From: Cordia subcordata
Taxonomy: Eukaryota > Streptophyta > Magnoliopsida > Boraginales > Cordiaceae
Reading direction: 5' to 3'
Assembly: GCA_028554755.1 (NCBI GenBank)
Contig: JAPTOF010000007.1
Span: 12,447,001 to 12,511,000, forward strand
Length of the DNA: 64,000 nucleotides
Positions 32,978 through 44,216 of this stretch are shown in pieces (the stretch's first letter is position 1; every line of letters begins with the position of its first letter). Below the pieces are notes generated by a model, which was given only the letters and a program-made list of their open reading frames with translations, ran no database searches and was not told where the DNA came from. A program made the translations under genes and the position numbers.

Positions 32978-34830
32978 ACACCCTCAATCCTTCTCTTTAC
33001 TTGCCCCTAAGCAAGCCAAAACCTAAGTCTATCTTAAAGTTGGTAAAAAGGGTTGCCTAATGGATTGATTTGCTATCATGGTGAGTCTAAGGAGAATGAA
33101 GGGGCCATTCCCTTCTATAGAGGGGTCCCTAAGACTTTTTGGATCTTCCTCTTACTCACAAGGGATCTCGTAACTCTATGAAGTTCCCAAGTAGCCCTAA
33201 CCTTCACAAGCCCAGGATTCTTATGCACATACGTGGATATCGATACTTCATGCCCCTTCAACTAATATGGCCTCCCCAACATACACATAGCCTCAAAGAC
33301 AAGGAGAGAAAGAATGTACAAAATCAACAACTCACAAAATGATGTAAAAAGCCTTATTCACAACATATTAATAGTACAAAACGATAACTTGTGCTAAGTT
33401 GACATTGTGTCACTTGAGCACTTATTCAATGAACTTTTTGGTGCCTTTGTCTTTTTCATACTTTTCAATCTTTTTTCCAATTTTTCAATCTTTTTCATCT
33501 TTTTGCACCTTTTTGCCTTTTTCTACTTTTTTTTTTGGATTTTTCACATTTTGCATTCCATAACAAAAAGAAAAGAAAAATAAAGGCTAAGGCACATTAC
33601 AAAGAACCAATCAAGGAAGGGGCACTCGTATCAATACCCCTTTTTCAAACTCTTCTTCTATCCAAGCCATGAGGTAGCTACAAGGTGCATTCTCAAAGAT
33701 GCTCACTCCCTACAAATTTCAAAAGGCATCTCCTCCAAGTCTTGGGGCTCCCTCTACTCCATTTACTCCCCACAATACAAATTTAACTTCACCACACAAT
33801 TAAATCAATCACAAGAGCCAACACTCCAATCACCCAAGAGATAAACAACTCTATACGCATCAAAATTAAAAAAAAATCACCATTTTTAAGAATATAATGC
33901 ACATTTACCCTGATCAAAGCATAAAACAACAAAACCAAACTCCCACACCCCTAAACCTAAACTTTGTTTGTCCTCAAGCAAATAAAATAAGGCCACACAA
34001 CAAGCAATTAGGCATCACAAAGTAAGAGTGGTGGAACGGGCTAGATAAGAAGAGACAAGTGGAGGGTGGATAGATACAACCTTGTGTAGCACTAAGCGCG
34101 CATGCCATGTTTTGATGATTGTGTCCATAAACTTCCTTTGCAACTGATTTCCACTCAACTCAAAAGATCCATAAAGGAAATCAACAAATACAACATTAAA
34201 AGCTCATAATGGCAAATACAAATGACAAGGCTTGTAAAGCAACGAACATGAGGGAACAAAAATGAATAGAAAAGAAATGAAAAACAAAATGTGCTAAGAA
34301 AAGCAAAAGTAAATAACTCATTAATCAAACTCTAACTATCCAAATTTCTAGGGTGCCTCTTAGTAGCACTAGATTTTATGCCCCTTGTCGAGTGTTAATA
34401 TTAGGGCCAATGGTGCTTAAAATTCTTGGGCATGTACTGCTAGATAAGCAAATTAGCACAAAAAAAAGCAAATGGATACAACAAATGAAAATGCAATCAA
34501 CACCATGCCTTCAACTTCTCAAAGATCTGAACTTACACCCTAAGAATGTTATACAGGATTATACTGGGCATCCTCAGATAAAAGAAATGGAGCAAGAAAT
34601 ATGCATCTCACGGGGTAGGCCGTAACAAATGATGCAATAACACACTCTTCTATGCTTGGGTCGAACACTCGAATCTCTTCGCTCAAACTCAACTCACTAG
34701 TAGCTAACTTAAAGTCTAGCAGAATCCAAGGAGAAAATGAAGCATTATCCTTTATATGATAGAGAACAATGGGCATAGGTGAGGACTCCGAAAAAGTAGA
34801 AAGCACACTTGGTGGAAGCTCGAGACTACT
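32978..34830 (-). other. 3' region of F with short post-protease segment
   Basis: The minus strand leaves the protease at 34831 and reads an 86-codon frame at 34806-34549 (MLSTFSESSPMPIVLYHIKD...), which I do not recognise. The rest is untranslated. GGTGCCTCTTAGTAGCACTA on the plus strand (34353-34372) is shared with E (39688). The second CTTGAGGACAAACAAA-type block is at about 33940-33985, the T-rich tract is at 33430-33560, and the polypurine tract is next to the LTR (32978-33010). This 1.85 kb holds no RT or integrase relics. Confidence 0.65.
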
Positions 34831-35873
34831 CTAAACTAGGGAAGGATCAATGGCAATAGTCTCACTAGATCTAAGAGTAGATAAGAGAATGAAAAAGGTA
34901 TTCAATGTAGTAAGATAGATGCCAAAGTTAATCAGAGCAATAATCTCATCAAGCTCACCAATATCGCTCGGGGCTAAGAGTAAATCAAAGGACTCCTCAA
35001 CATGGGATTTAGGAGTATCTACTAAGGAAATCACATCACTCTCTAAGTGAATCTCATTAAAATCCTCCAAATTCAACTGTTTGATGATCATGTCAAGCAT
35101 AGCTCTATCGTCTAAGGACAAGAAAGAGTCATGTGATCCATTAGCACTAAAAACAATAGAATATATGAAGAAATAATTCTCCTCATCACCCTCTCTATCC
35201 TTAGTGGCAAACTCAGCACCCCTAACCTTTGCCTTCAAATTCCCAAATGTAAACTCAATGATCCCTATCTTGCCAAGAATCACTGCATTAGCAATCGCTA
35301 AAAAATGTCTCCCCAAAAGGACAAGTGTCATGTTCTTAGTGTCATGACCTGGATGTATGTCTAGAACAATGAAATCCACAAGACAATAAAATTCTCCAAC
35401 TTTAATCGTGGCATCTTCAACTATCCCTTGAGGTCTCCTCTCGCTTCTATCAGTCAACTGTAAAACCAAACTAGTGGGCTTCAACACCCCTAAAGCTAAA
35501 TGTTTATACACCAAAAAAGGAATAAGATTGACACTAGAACCTAAATTAAGCAAGGCATGGGCTACCAGGTGATCATTAATAACACAAGAGATGGTAAATG
35601 CTCTAGAATCGCTAAGCTTAAGTGGAACACCTATGGTACAAATGCTACTAACCCTTTCCATAAGCTTTACCTTCTCAGGTAGGTAGGTGGTCTACCTCTT
35701 CCTAGTGTATTAATCTCTAAAGAATTTGTATAAGCTAGCGTCTTCTTAATGGCCTCAACTAAAGGTAGAGTGACATTGATATCCTTAAGAAGCTTTAAAA
35801 TCCTCGATTCTTTGTCATCCTCAACTTTCTTGGACCTCTCTAATGTTAAGGGAAAAAAGAACTCTAGGAGCAA
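34831..35873 (-). pseudogene. Aspartic protease of F, active-site Asp replaced
   Basis: Linker LKDINVTLPLVEAIKKTLAY with a frame change near 35665 leads into a 276-codon frame: MERVSSICTIGVPLKLSDSR, AHALLNLGSSVNLIPFLVYK, GEFYCLVDFIVLDIHPGHDT, LVLLGRHFLAIANAVILGKI. The domain order equals that of E1 and H. The active-site motif reads N-L-G-S instead of D-L-G-S (GAC to AAC would explain it), which should abolish proteolysis. The C-terminal about 100 residues are acidic and leucine rich, as in the other copies. Confidence 0.85.
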
Positions 35874-37481
35874 TACATGAGATTCAATAACCTATTTCCC
35901 TTCTTCATACAGTGGATCAATAATCACCTCAATGTGATTTCTCTCTTTCTCTTCAGACTCTCGAGTCTTCTCCTTAGGTACACTAGTCTCTCTATCAACA
36001 CATGTTGTTTTAGGCCTAGTTCTACTCACAGACTCTCCTACTTAATTATCTATAACCCTACCACTTCTCAAGGCTATAATGGCCTTAGCCTATGCATAAT
36101 CACTTAGGGAAGGGCTGGAAGTGCTACACAGATCTCTAAGATTTGGCTCAGGATAAATAGGTAACTTCCCTGCGTCTCTTTATCAAACTTGTTCAGCAAG
36201 ATGTCCTATTTGATTCTTTAAATCTCTTATCACACTTTGAAACATTTGTCATTAGGCCCGTATCATCTCAACAAGTAAGTCTATCCTACAGTTAATTACA
36301 GGCTAGATAGGTGAAGTAGGACTACAGGAATAGACTGGAATGACTTCAGTGACAAACTAGGATACCTAGGCTCAAAAATTGCCTGATGAAACTCTAAAGG
36401 AGTAGAAAGTGATGGACTAGGATTATTCTGGAATGAATAAAAATAATTTGTGTTGTTGTGAGACTGCACTATCTTGGAATGATCATGCCACTCGACTCCA
36501 GGTGCATAAGAAATAGTGGATAAATGACCTTGATTGGCAATAATGTGCTCTTATATAAACTCGGGGAACTATGGGGCAAGAGGGAATACTATGGTGGTAT
36601 GGATAGACTCAAAGCATAAAGCACATACCTCTACATGACAAAGAGGATGAGGAAAAGATATACTAGTCGTAGACCTACGAGTAGATGTAGTACCTCAAGA
36701 CGTAATCTGGTCAAACTTCCTGGTGAAGGCTCTTACCTCAGTATCTAAATCATAATTTGAGTCAACCCCGAACACATTACTAACAATGGTGTTCCTAGTT
36801 CCCTTTCCTACTCTCTCAAAATTAGCATTCTGGAACGAGTCCTCCGACAAAACCTCTAGTTTTGACCAAGCCTCCTCGGGTGTCAAATCTAAGAACCTCC
36901 CACCACTCGAACAATTGACCATTAGCCTATAAGGTGAATTCAAGACTAAGTAGAAAAATTGGAGCAATTCATGTAAATCATACCCGTGATATGGGCATTA
37001 GCGATAAAGCTTATTGAATCTCTCCCACATCTCGTGAAGGGGCTCTAATTCTTGTAGTGCAAATGTCATGATCTTTGCCCTAAGAGTTGTTGTCCTAGCT
37101 ATTGGGAAAAATCTATGAAGGAACTTAACTTGAAGCTCATCCTAACTAGTGATACACTCATGGGGTATGGACTTGAACCATTACCTTGCTTTATCTTTTA
37201 AAGAGAATAGGAACAATCTAAAGCTTAACATTCTCGGAAGAGACATCCTTAAAATGAATGGTAGAGCATATCTCAAGAGATGCACCTATATGTGCATGGG
37301 AATTTTCATTATTATTGCCATAGAATGATGGAAGCATTTGAAAGGTCTCGGGCTTAATCTTAAAGGTTGCATCTCCTAGGGTCGGTAGTTGAATAGGCAT
37401 GCAAGGTTGAAAAGTGTCGAGCTTAAGATATTGCCTTAAGGTCTTGGCTCTAGGTGGAGGATTGGGATTGGGATTAGCCAT
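35874..37481 (-). pseudogene. gag: gag of F, several frame breaks
   Basis: The start is MANPNPNPPPRAKTLRQYLK at 37481, followed by MLPSFYGNNNENSHAHIGAS and LEICSTIHFKDVSSENVKL. In other frames the gag domain continues: FSLKDKARWW-type sequence, LEPLHEMWERFNKLYR, then LLQFFYLVLNSPYRLMVNCS and LTPEEAWSKLEVLSEDSFQN (36967-36695). The Met at 37481 has the same sequence context as the gag start region of H (TLRQYL) and lies about 270 bases from the primer site, so it is the likely true start. The C-terminal half (36690-35874) is Pro/Ser rich and degraded. There is no clear zinc knuckle. Confidence 0.82.
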
Positions 37482-37779
37482 CTATTCAAGAATGCAAAAA
37501 TAACCTAATTCTCCTTCCGTACTTCAACCCCCAAAAATCAATTCAATAATCAACTATCTACCACAAACACCTCAATCCTAAGGAAAACACAAAACAAAAC
37601 ACAAAGGCAAGAAGTAAACTAAACTAGCAATATCAAAATCAGTAAAAGCAACACAAAATGAAAATAAGTATGTACATGATAAACAAACAAGAAACGTGTA
37701 TACAATACTTGACTAATGCAAAACACACAAAAACAAAGAAACTAACAATTGTACCTCCCTAGTAATGGCTCCAAAAACT
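37482..37779 (-). promoter_or_regulatory. Leader and primer binding site of F
   Basis: The minus strand reads TGGAGCCATTACTAGGGAG at 37773-37755, a decayed form of the tRNA-Asp complement TGGCGCCGTTGCCGGGGA, six bases from the LTR end. Between it and gag (37482-37754) is an A-rich untranslated leader on the plus strand with no gene. Confidence 0.78.
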
Positions 37780-39520
37780 TGATTGTAAGCCTTTAAGAGT
37801 GTTACCCACAAGCGTACGAGTCACAGTAGTATAGTGTGTATGAGTGTGGGGTCGTGTCTATGGGGGCGCTATCTCAGTGTATGGCTCTAACTAAAGTATG
37901 TCTTACGCTAGCTACATGTGGTCCGACCTACTCTTTTTAGGGTTTTTGGATTGATTAGAGCATTAATTTAAACCTAAACTAAGGCAAAATAGACATAATA
38001 AATGGGAATAGTGGTATAAACAAGCTGTGGAAGTGAGGATATACAAGGGTTTAGGAGAACTAGGGGTGATTTCTCCTTTAGAATGGATTTGGGCTCTTAA
38101 CCTTGTTTTAAGGCTATTGATGGTTTGATTACTTTAATGGCAGGCTTAGTTTACTAGACTTACCACATTTAACTATCGGTGCAACCCTATCCCTAATTAA
38201 GCCCAATTAGAAGTATAGGTTTGTCCTAGCTAGATATGGCTTTTGGATCTAGTTCTAAGTCCCTTGGGTGTTGATTAATGTCATAATAAGGAGTCTAACC
38301 TTTTAGTTTTGTTTCAAACTAGAGATTAAGTCCCCTAGACCAAGCTAGTGATAGTGGTACCTTTTTAGCTATATTTCATGCTAGAGGTGATTACCTATTA
38401 TATGAAAGGAATGAAAAAACACAATTAATCAACAACAATGTAATTATAAGTAGGGCTCATGCCATTAGCATGGATTAAGGCTAAGGTGAGGCCACTACTA
38501 TTACCATCTAAGCATAAATTACACATGCAAACTCATAGAGGAAATTCATCAAACACCTTAACATGTTCAATTTTAAGCCACAGAAATGTAAGAACAAAGC
38601 ATGTATATACAACCATTAAAATCTCAAAACAAGTGTTAAAATCCTTAGCCCATTACAAAAATAGCAATTATCCCTAATCTAGAGCTAATCTAACATAGTA
38701 TAGACAAGAATAAAGGGAAGAATGCAAAGCTTATTGATTATCCTTGTTTGCTCTTTACAAATCTTGCTCAAAACCCTCTAAATCCTTGTGTGATCTTCAG
38801 ATCCAAGCTTGGTTATGGATGGAATTGATGTGGGATTGAGTGTATGAGATGGGTTTTAAGTAGATATGGGGTTTAGGCAAATAGGTGTATGAAAAGGTTG
38901 GTGTTTCCCCTTAAAAGTTCCTGAAAAATAGCTTGAATAGGGTTGTCAACGCGCAGGGCCGAGGGACTAGCTGATCGACCAGCTTTGGGTTGAGTCAACC
39001 GGCCTAAATTGGTCCAGATTTTGATCTCGCCGGTCAACCCTTGATAAGAGGTCAACCAGTCTTGACAAATGTTCATATCTTGCTCATTTTGGCTCTGATT
39101 CGCGCACCATTTTTTTCTATGGCATTGTACCACTTCCAAAGATCTCCCAAGCCATATTTTGCACCCTAAAACATGTCTAAAATTTTTCCATGTCCTTCTT
39201 TGGTTGCAAACTCTGAATTTAACTCTCGTTGTGCTCAGTTTCGCTTTGGTTGCTTCTTCCTTTGCCCAGCCACTTCCAAATGCATTTACCAAGCCTTGTT
39301 TAAGTCCTAAACACCTTTGAGTTTAGTGTAACATTTAAGTTATAACAAGCAACAAATACATATTAGTGTAGCATTTAAGTTATAACCGCATCTATGAACA
39401 TGTAAACCCTAATATGCATAAGGATGACCTAAATGCTATACTAATACACTAAATAAAGCTCATAACACCTCAAAACAAGTGTATACATGCTATGCATAAG
39501 CACACAAAACTAACACATCA
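37780..39520 (-). repeat. 5' LTR of F
   Basis: On the minus strand it runs TGATGTGTTAGTTTTGTG (39520) to GGCTTACAATCA (37780). It is co-linear with 31236-32977 throughout. There is a small local duplication of the CATTTAAGTTATAAC type near 39330-39385. Degenerate GGTCGACC-like sites lie at about 38955-39065. Confidence 0.92.
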
Positions 39521-39525
39521 GTATT

Positions 39526-40480
39526 CAAAAAGGGAAATGATAAAAATGGGGATCAACAATTGTGGAACCTAAAAAGAGAAACAAATGAAAAGAAAATGAA
39601 AATTAAGGAATGAAAATACCAAAAAACTATAAATAAGTAAAAGATAAGGAAAATGAAGAAAGTATAAACACGTCTAGGGTGCCTCATAGTAGTACTAGAT
39701 TTAACACCCCCAGCCAGGCGCCAATGTTAGAGCAAAACATGTTTAAAGTTGTGAGGCACAAATTATCAGATAATCATCAAAGCACAAATAGTAAAAGGAA
39801 AAGGTTCATGCAATATATGATGGGGCAATGAACGTACAATTGACCTTTTTTCTAAATCCCACCCCGAAATACCAAATGAGAATGTGTGCTCGATTGTTGA
39901 AGGAATCATGCATAAATGCCAATGATTGTGCCCAGCTTGCTTACTCATTAACCACCGCATGGCCTTCTTTTCACTATCTAAGGCTAAGAACACACCTTTC
40001 CCACGGGTCAATTATAAATCTAATGCATGAAAATTGGGTGGAGTGTTTACTAATCCTAGGTGAAAACGTTTTAAGCAAAAAGGCACAAATGTGAGCTTCA
40101 AAGAGGGAGGCTCAACGGAACGGGAAGGGGAGTAAGGACGACATCTAAAGATTGAGAGTTGAGAGGATGAAGAACAAAAGATGTGGAAACACTAGACTTT
40201 TCCTCTCTATGGGATAGGTAGCAAAAATATGCAAAAGTCCCTTTAACCCCTCTACATGAAGTTAACTCTCCATTAACCTCTCTTTCTAATTTTCTCTCCA
40301 AAAAACATCATCATTTTCACCCCTAATCACCTCATCTCTAGGTCTCTCTCCTATCTCTTCAACTCAGTCTAAATGTATCTCAACACTCTCAGCCTTGGGT
40401 TGCTCACTCTCAATCTCTTTCTTCAAGCACTCAATTCGATAATCGATTTGTTGCATCATTCTCTTTTGTCTCTTTTGGTT
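39526..40480 (-). pseudogene. C-terminal (post-protease-like) coding region of E, unrecognised
   Basis: Minus-strand frames with stops. MERKLEREVNGELTSCRGVK (40301) runs through FAYFCYLSHREEKSSVSTSF to SLDVVLTPLPVPLSLPL. In another frame, a segment reading like FCLKRFHLGLVNTPPNFHAL leads to TRGKGVFLALDSEKKAMRWL (about 40075-39945). The last two segments match E1 at 1590-1710 (HVHVGFVYIPPILCALDAS, THGHGVWVALNHQKKVIGWL). E1 has this domain after a protease, while E has it after a different N-terminal protein. From 39765 to 39526 the sequence is A-rich and non-coding. Confidence 0.5.
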
Positions 40481-41085
40481 AGATTAGAGGAAGGATAGGA
40501 GATATTCAAGCTTTTTATCTTCACTTAAGGGCGACCTAAAAGACAAGGGCTCAACTAAGTAGGAAAGGTAAACATCTTGATTAGGATCATTATAAGCACA
40601 ACTATCATAGAACTTGGACAAAAGGTGGGTGGAAAAAGATTGTCCGAAAGGTGGATTTCCAAAACAAGGAGGTGGACCAAGTGAAGAGTCATCTTGACCC
40701 CAAGATGAATATATATGATATGGCCCCTTATAATCATGATGACTAGATGAAGATGCATGCATGGGTACATGATTATTAGGGGCATTATTAGGCTTTGTAA
40801 GAAAAGTAGGACAAGAATCAAAGTCATAGTCACGGCTTTCACGAAGTTCACAAAAATAAAAATATGACTCCCTATAATCATGATAACTAAGTGAAGATAC
40901 ATGAATGGATGCATGACTATAGGATCATGACTTGCATTAACCTAAGTTTGGGGACTTCTATGTGCAAGGGGACAACAAAAGGTACAATGCTGACAACGTC
41001 CATATAAGCGACAAGCATTTGGAGCATATTTGGGCGATGGGGAAGAGGATACAAATGACTACCAAGAAGCATTAGGATCATTCAT
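40481..41085 (-). pseudogene. Unrecognised N-terminal ORF of element E (Cys-rich, Tyr/Ser-rich)
   Basis: It occupies the gag position, about 155 bases after the primer site, but has no gag-domain sequence. From the ATG at 41085 it reads MNDPNAS, a stop at a Trp/Gln position, then SPSPKYAPNACRLYGRCQHC followed by TFCCPLAHRSPQT. Five cysteines fall within about 14 residues (about 41013-40972). After a one-base frame change come SYHDYRESYFYFCELRESRD and the 93-codon frame 40762-40484 (HHDYKGPYHIYSSWGQDDSS, PPPCFGNPPFGQSFSTHLLS, YLVEPLSFRSPLSEDKKLEY). Past a TAA at a Gln-like position it continues as QKRMMQQIDYRIECLKKEIE, a probable coiled coil. Function is unknown. It could be a diverged packaging protein or a captured host segment. 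Confidence 0.5.
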
Positions 41086-41239
41086 GTTCAATCAACACAA
41101 GTAGTCCTCTTCTCAATTCACAATTTTTTATTATTTTTTTCAAAGTTTTCTTTTATTTTTCAAATAAAGAAAGCATGAAAAGATAAAACAACACATAACT
41201 AGCTAAGACACATAAAACAAAGAAACTAAACAACCGTGC

Positions 41240-41258
41240 CTCCCCAGAAATAGCGCCA
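41240..41258 (-). promoter_or_regulatory. Primer binding site of E (tRNA-Asp)
   Basis: The minus strand reads TGGCGCTATTTCTGGGGAG, a near match to the tRNA-Asp complement, six bases beyond the LTR end at 41265. It confirms that 41265-45067 acts as the 5' LTR of E. Confidence 0.82.
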
Positions 41259-42325
41259 AAAACTTGATCATGAAAATAAGAGCACAAAGCCTTAAAATGT
41301 CCACAAGTGCATGAGTCGCGGTAGTAGAGTGTGGGGTCGTATTCCATAGGGAGGCTAAACGTGTATGATCCTAAGCTAACTGCATCCTAGAAAGCTACAT
41401 GTAGTATCCTAAGCTAACTGCATCCTAGAAAGCTACATGTAGTAACCTAAACTAACAATCTTTTTGTGTTCTTTTGGATTAAGTAGAGCGCGGGAAAAGT
41501 AAACCTAATCTAAAGACAAGGAAATTAAATTGTGGTGTACGAAAATGGGTGAATCAAACTATCTAACAGGAAACAAACAATGGAAATGAGGATAGGATGA
41601 CTTCCACTTGCTTATAGGCACTTATTACATTCTTGTTAAGGTTCTTTGATGGATTTTTATGCTCTTCTCTAGAATTCTAATTAACCATCTTATTATTCTC
41701 TAGGCCACAGTGCAGATCTATCCCTAAGTCGATTGTCCCTAAAGTATAGTGTGGTCTTTATGACCTAGGGTTTTTGGGCTAGTTACTTAGAGTTCTAGCT
41801 GATATTAAATGATCTTACCCTAGTGTTTAAATCATTGGCTGGGTTTAAAGCCAAGACCTAGTCCATCTATGGTCAACCAACCCTAACCAGAAACCAATTA
41901 GTTGGGTGTAAAGCCAAAGAAGCTCAACTAGGCCTAGTCCTTAATTAAGTACCATCAATATTGCATCACACAAGCAGGTCAAGCGTTAAAGTGCAAGTGT
42001 ATACACATTTTAGGGCATGACATTTGTGAATACATAGACATATCCAATTACTAAACACATAGACATGTTGAGATTACCCCAAATTAAGCAATAACACCCA
42101 ACATGTATGCATTTGAAGCTAATCTTGCTATTAAGGCATGGAAACACATACACAGACATGTATGAATGCATTTCTTACTTCATGGATTCAGCATATAAAC
42201 TCATAGACACGCTCAAATAACGATTTAGAAGTAATCAATAGCAAGTGAGCTTCAATATATATTTGGTCTCTCATTGAGGCATATTATTAATCACTTAAAC
42301 ATGTATGAAAATTAGCCATTGAAAC

Positions 42326-42372
42326 CCTAATTAATTAATTAATTAATTAATTAATTAATTAATTAATTATAT
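42326..42372. repeat. TTAA tetranucleotide microsatellite in LTR of E
   Basis: About eleven TTAA/ATTA units run into an ATATAT stretch. Solo LTR D inserted at its right end. The partner LTR (29215-29240) has only a short TATATA run here. Confidence 0.9.
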
Positions 42373-42373
42373 A

Positions 42374-44216
42374 TGATATGTTGTGTTTTTGTATGTGTCT
42401 GAATTGTTATTTGTCTATATTTTAGAGGTGTATTGAGCTTACATAGTGTAGTACTTGTGCTAGGTATAGGCTTAAGCGTACACAACTGTACATAGTTGAG
42501 TTTAAAAGGTAAATGCTACATTAACGGCTTGTTTTGGATGTTATAGATAAGATTGAGGATTGTTCAAAGATCAACAAAGATGCAAATGGTTTGAGCAAGG
42601 ATTGGAAGCATAATTGAAGATGAAAAGTGGAAAAAAATCAAGTTTGGAGGCTTTCGAACAAAGGTCAAGACAATTAAAAGCAAAACAGAGCAAAAACGAA
42701 GCCAAAAGAGAGCAAAGAGGCACTACCGCAGCATTGGCTTCAGAGTACCTATACATCGACTCATTATTCCGCCAAAAACAGAAAGAAAGCTTCTACTACC
42801 GGAATAGAGGCCCCTTGGTACCAGTGCTTCAGTAGTCGCAGAAATTAGCTATATAAGCTCACTTTTGGTCATTTTATAAAAGAACAAGAAATATTCTTTC
42901 ACACCCATATCCTAAACCCTAATTCCTCTTTCACCAACCTCCAACACATACACACACACACACACTTTTCACCTAGTTCAATTTAAACATTTGGATTGAA
43001 GTCTACTCAAGGATTTTGTACAAGAATTGCTGGGATAGAAGGGGAGTTTTCTATTCTCTCTTTCATCCTCCATTACATTATGCTTGAGTAGATTTGTTTA
43101 GGGTGATGACACTTGTGTGATTGGTTGATTCTATGCTTCTATATTATGGGATTCAATGGGTTAATGTCTATACATATGCTATGTTTTTCTTGTTTCAATG
43201 GGTATTGCTCAATACATGTTTAGGTGTTTGATAATATGCCTATAAGAGTTGCATATGACTAAAATGAAGTCTATTTGCTACTAAACACCTTTAGTCCATT
43301 TTATAATCATGTCTATGTGTTTATCTGTGGATCTTATGAAGTGGGTATTGCTTATATTCATGTCCATGTGTATGTTTGCATGCCTAATAGTAAATATGAC
43401 CTCAATATTGCATACATGTTGGTTCAAAAGTGCTTTTAATGGTGTAATTCGAGCATGACAATGTTTAGCAGTCGAATAGGTCCCTTTATTCATGAAAACC
43501 TTGGCTTAGAACATGTATAAATGCATTAATAGGTCAAATTCTGCTATTGTGACCTTAGAATAATGAGGCATAACTAAAGACTAGTTTAAATAGAGTCTCA
43601 TTTGGCTTTAAATCTAGCTAATAGGTTTTCAAGTAGCTTTAGCCGACTCTAGCGACACTAGGTCTTGGCTTTAAATCCATCCAATGATTTAGGTACTAGG
43701 GTAGGTTTGTTCTAGGTCACCTAGGAAGCTAGTTAGCCACTCTTAAGGCCGTAGGTCATAAGGACCACGCCGTAGCTCTAGGAGGCGTCGCCTAGGGACG
43801 GACCTGCACCGAGTCCTAGGGAGAAATTAAGACATTAACTAAGCAACCTACTAAAAAAGCAATTGATGATTAAGCCATTCTATGTAATCCCATAGTATTG
43901 GAGTCTAGGATCACCCATTAACAAGTAGATGTCACCTTAATCCTTTCCATTTGCTAGTTCTCTCTAGATAGCTTGTCTCTAAACTTCCCATTCCCATAGT
44001 GTAGTTTTAGTTTCTTTAGTTAGAGCTCCAGACCATCCAAAAATACCAAAAATAGTTAGTTTAAATTTCCTTTTTGGCATTCTCTAGGATACACACGTAG
44101 AATCCGTCCCACAACATATCCTCTCTATGGTTCGACACCTGTTCTCGTACACACTACACTACATCGATCTATGCGCTTGCAGGTCTTTAGAGCTTGCACT
44201 TGAGAGACGACTATTA
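42374..44216 (+). mobile_element. Solo LTR D (Athila-type)
   Basis: It begins TGATATGTTGTGTTTTTG and ends CTTGAGAGACGACTATTA. It is nearly co-linear with solo LTR B and opposite to its host LTR. Flanks are ATATA and ATATG, one mismatch, in an AT microsatellite, so the duplication is uncertain. It has a TATA box TATATAAG at 42850-42857, telo-box CTAAACCCTAATTCC at about 42912-42926, a CA repeat at 42950-42965, and twin stem-loops at about 43604-43690. Confidence 0.82.

Larger units (their letters stand above)
31236..39520 (-). mobile_element. Complete gag-protease-only Athila-type element F, TSD GTATT
   Basis: LTRs at 37780-39520 (5') and 31236-32977 (3') are 1741 and 1742 bases, both TG...CA, with exact GTATT on each side (31231-31235 and 39521-39525). 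Between them, on the minus strand, are primer site, gag, protease, a short post-protease segment, an untranslated 3' region and a polypurine tract. RT, RNase H and integrase are absent, with no remnants seen. The element would need enzymes in trans. It lies inside element E, so it is younger than E. Its ORFs have fewer stops than those of H. Confidence 0.93.

Noticed and set aside
40555..40914. 119-codon minus-strand frame rich in His, Leu and Ile in E
   Set aside because: A shifted reading of the Tyr/Ser-rich frame, which gives the more protein-like sequence and joins the neighbouring segments.
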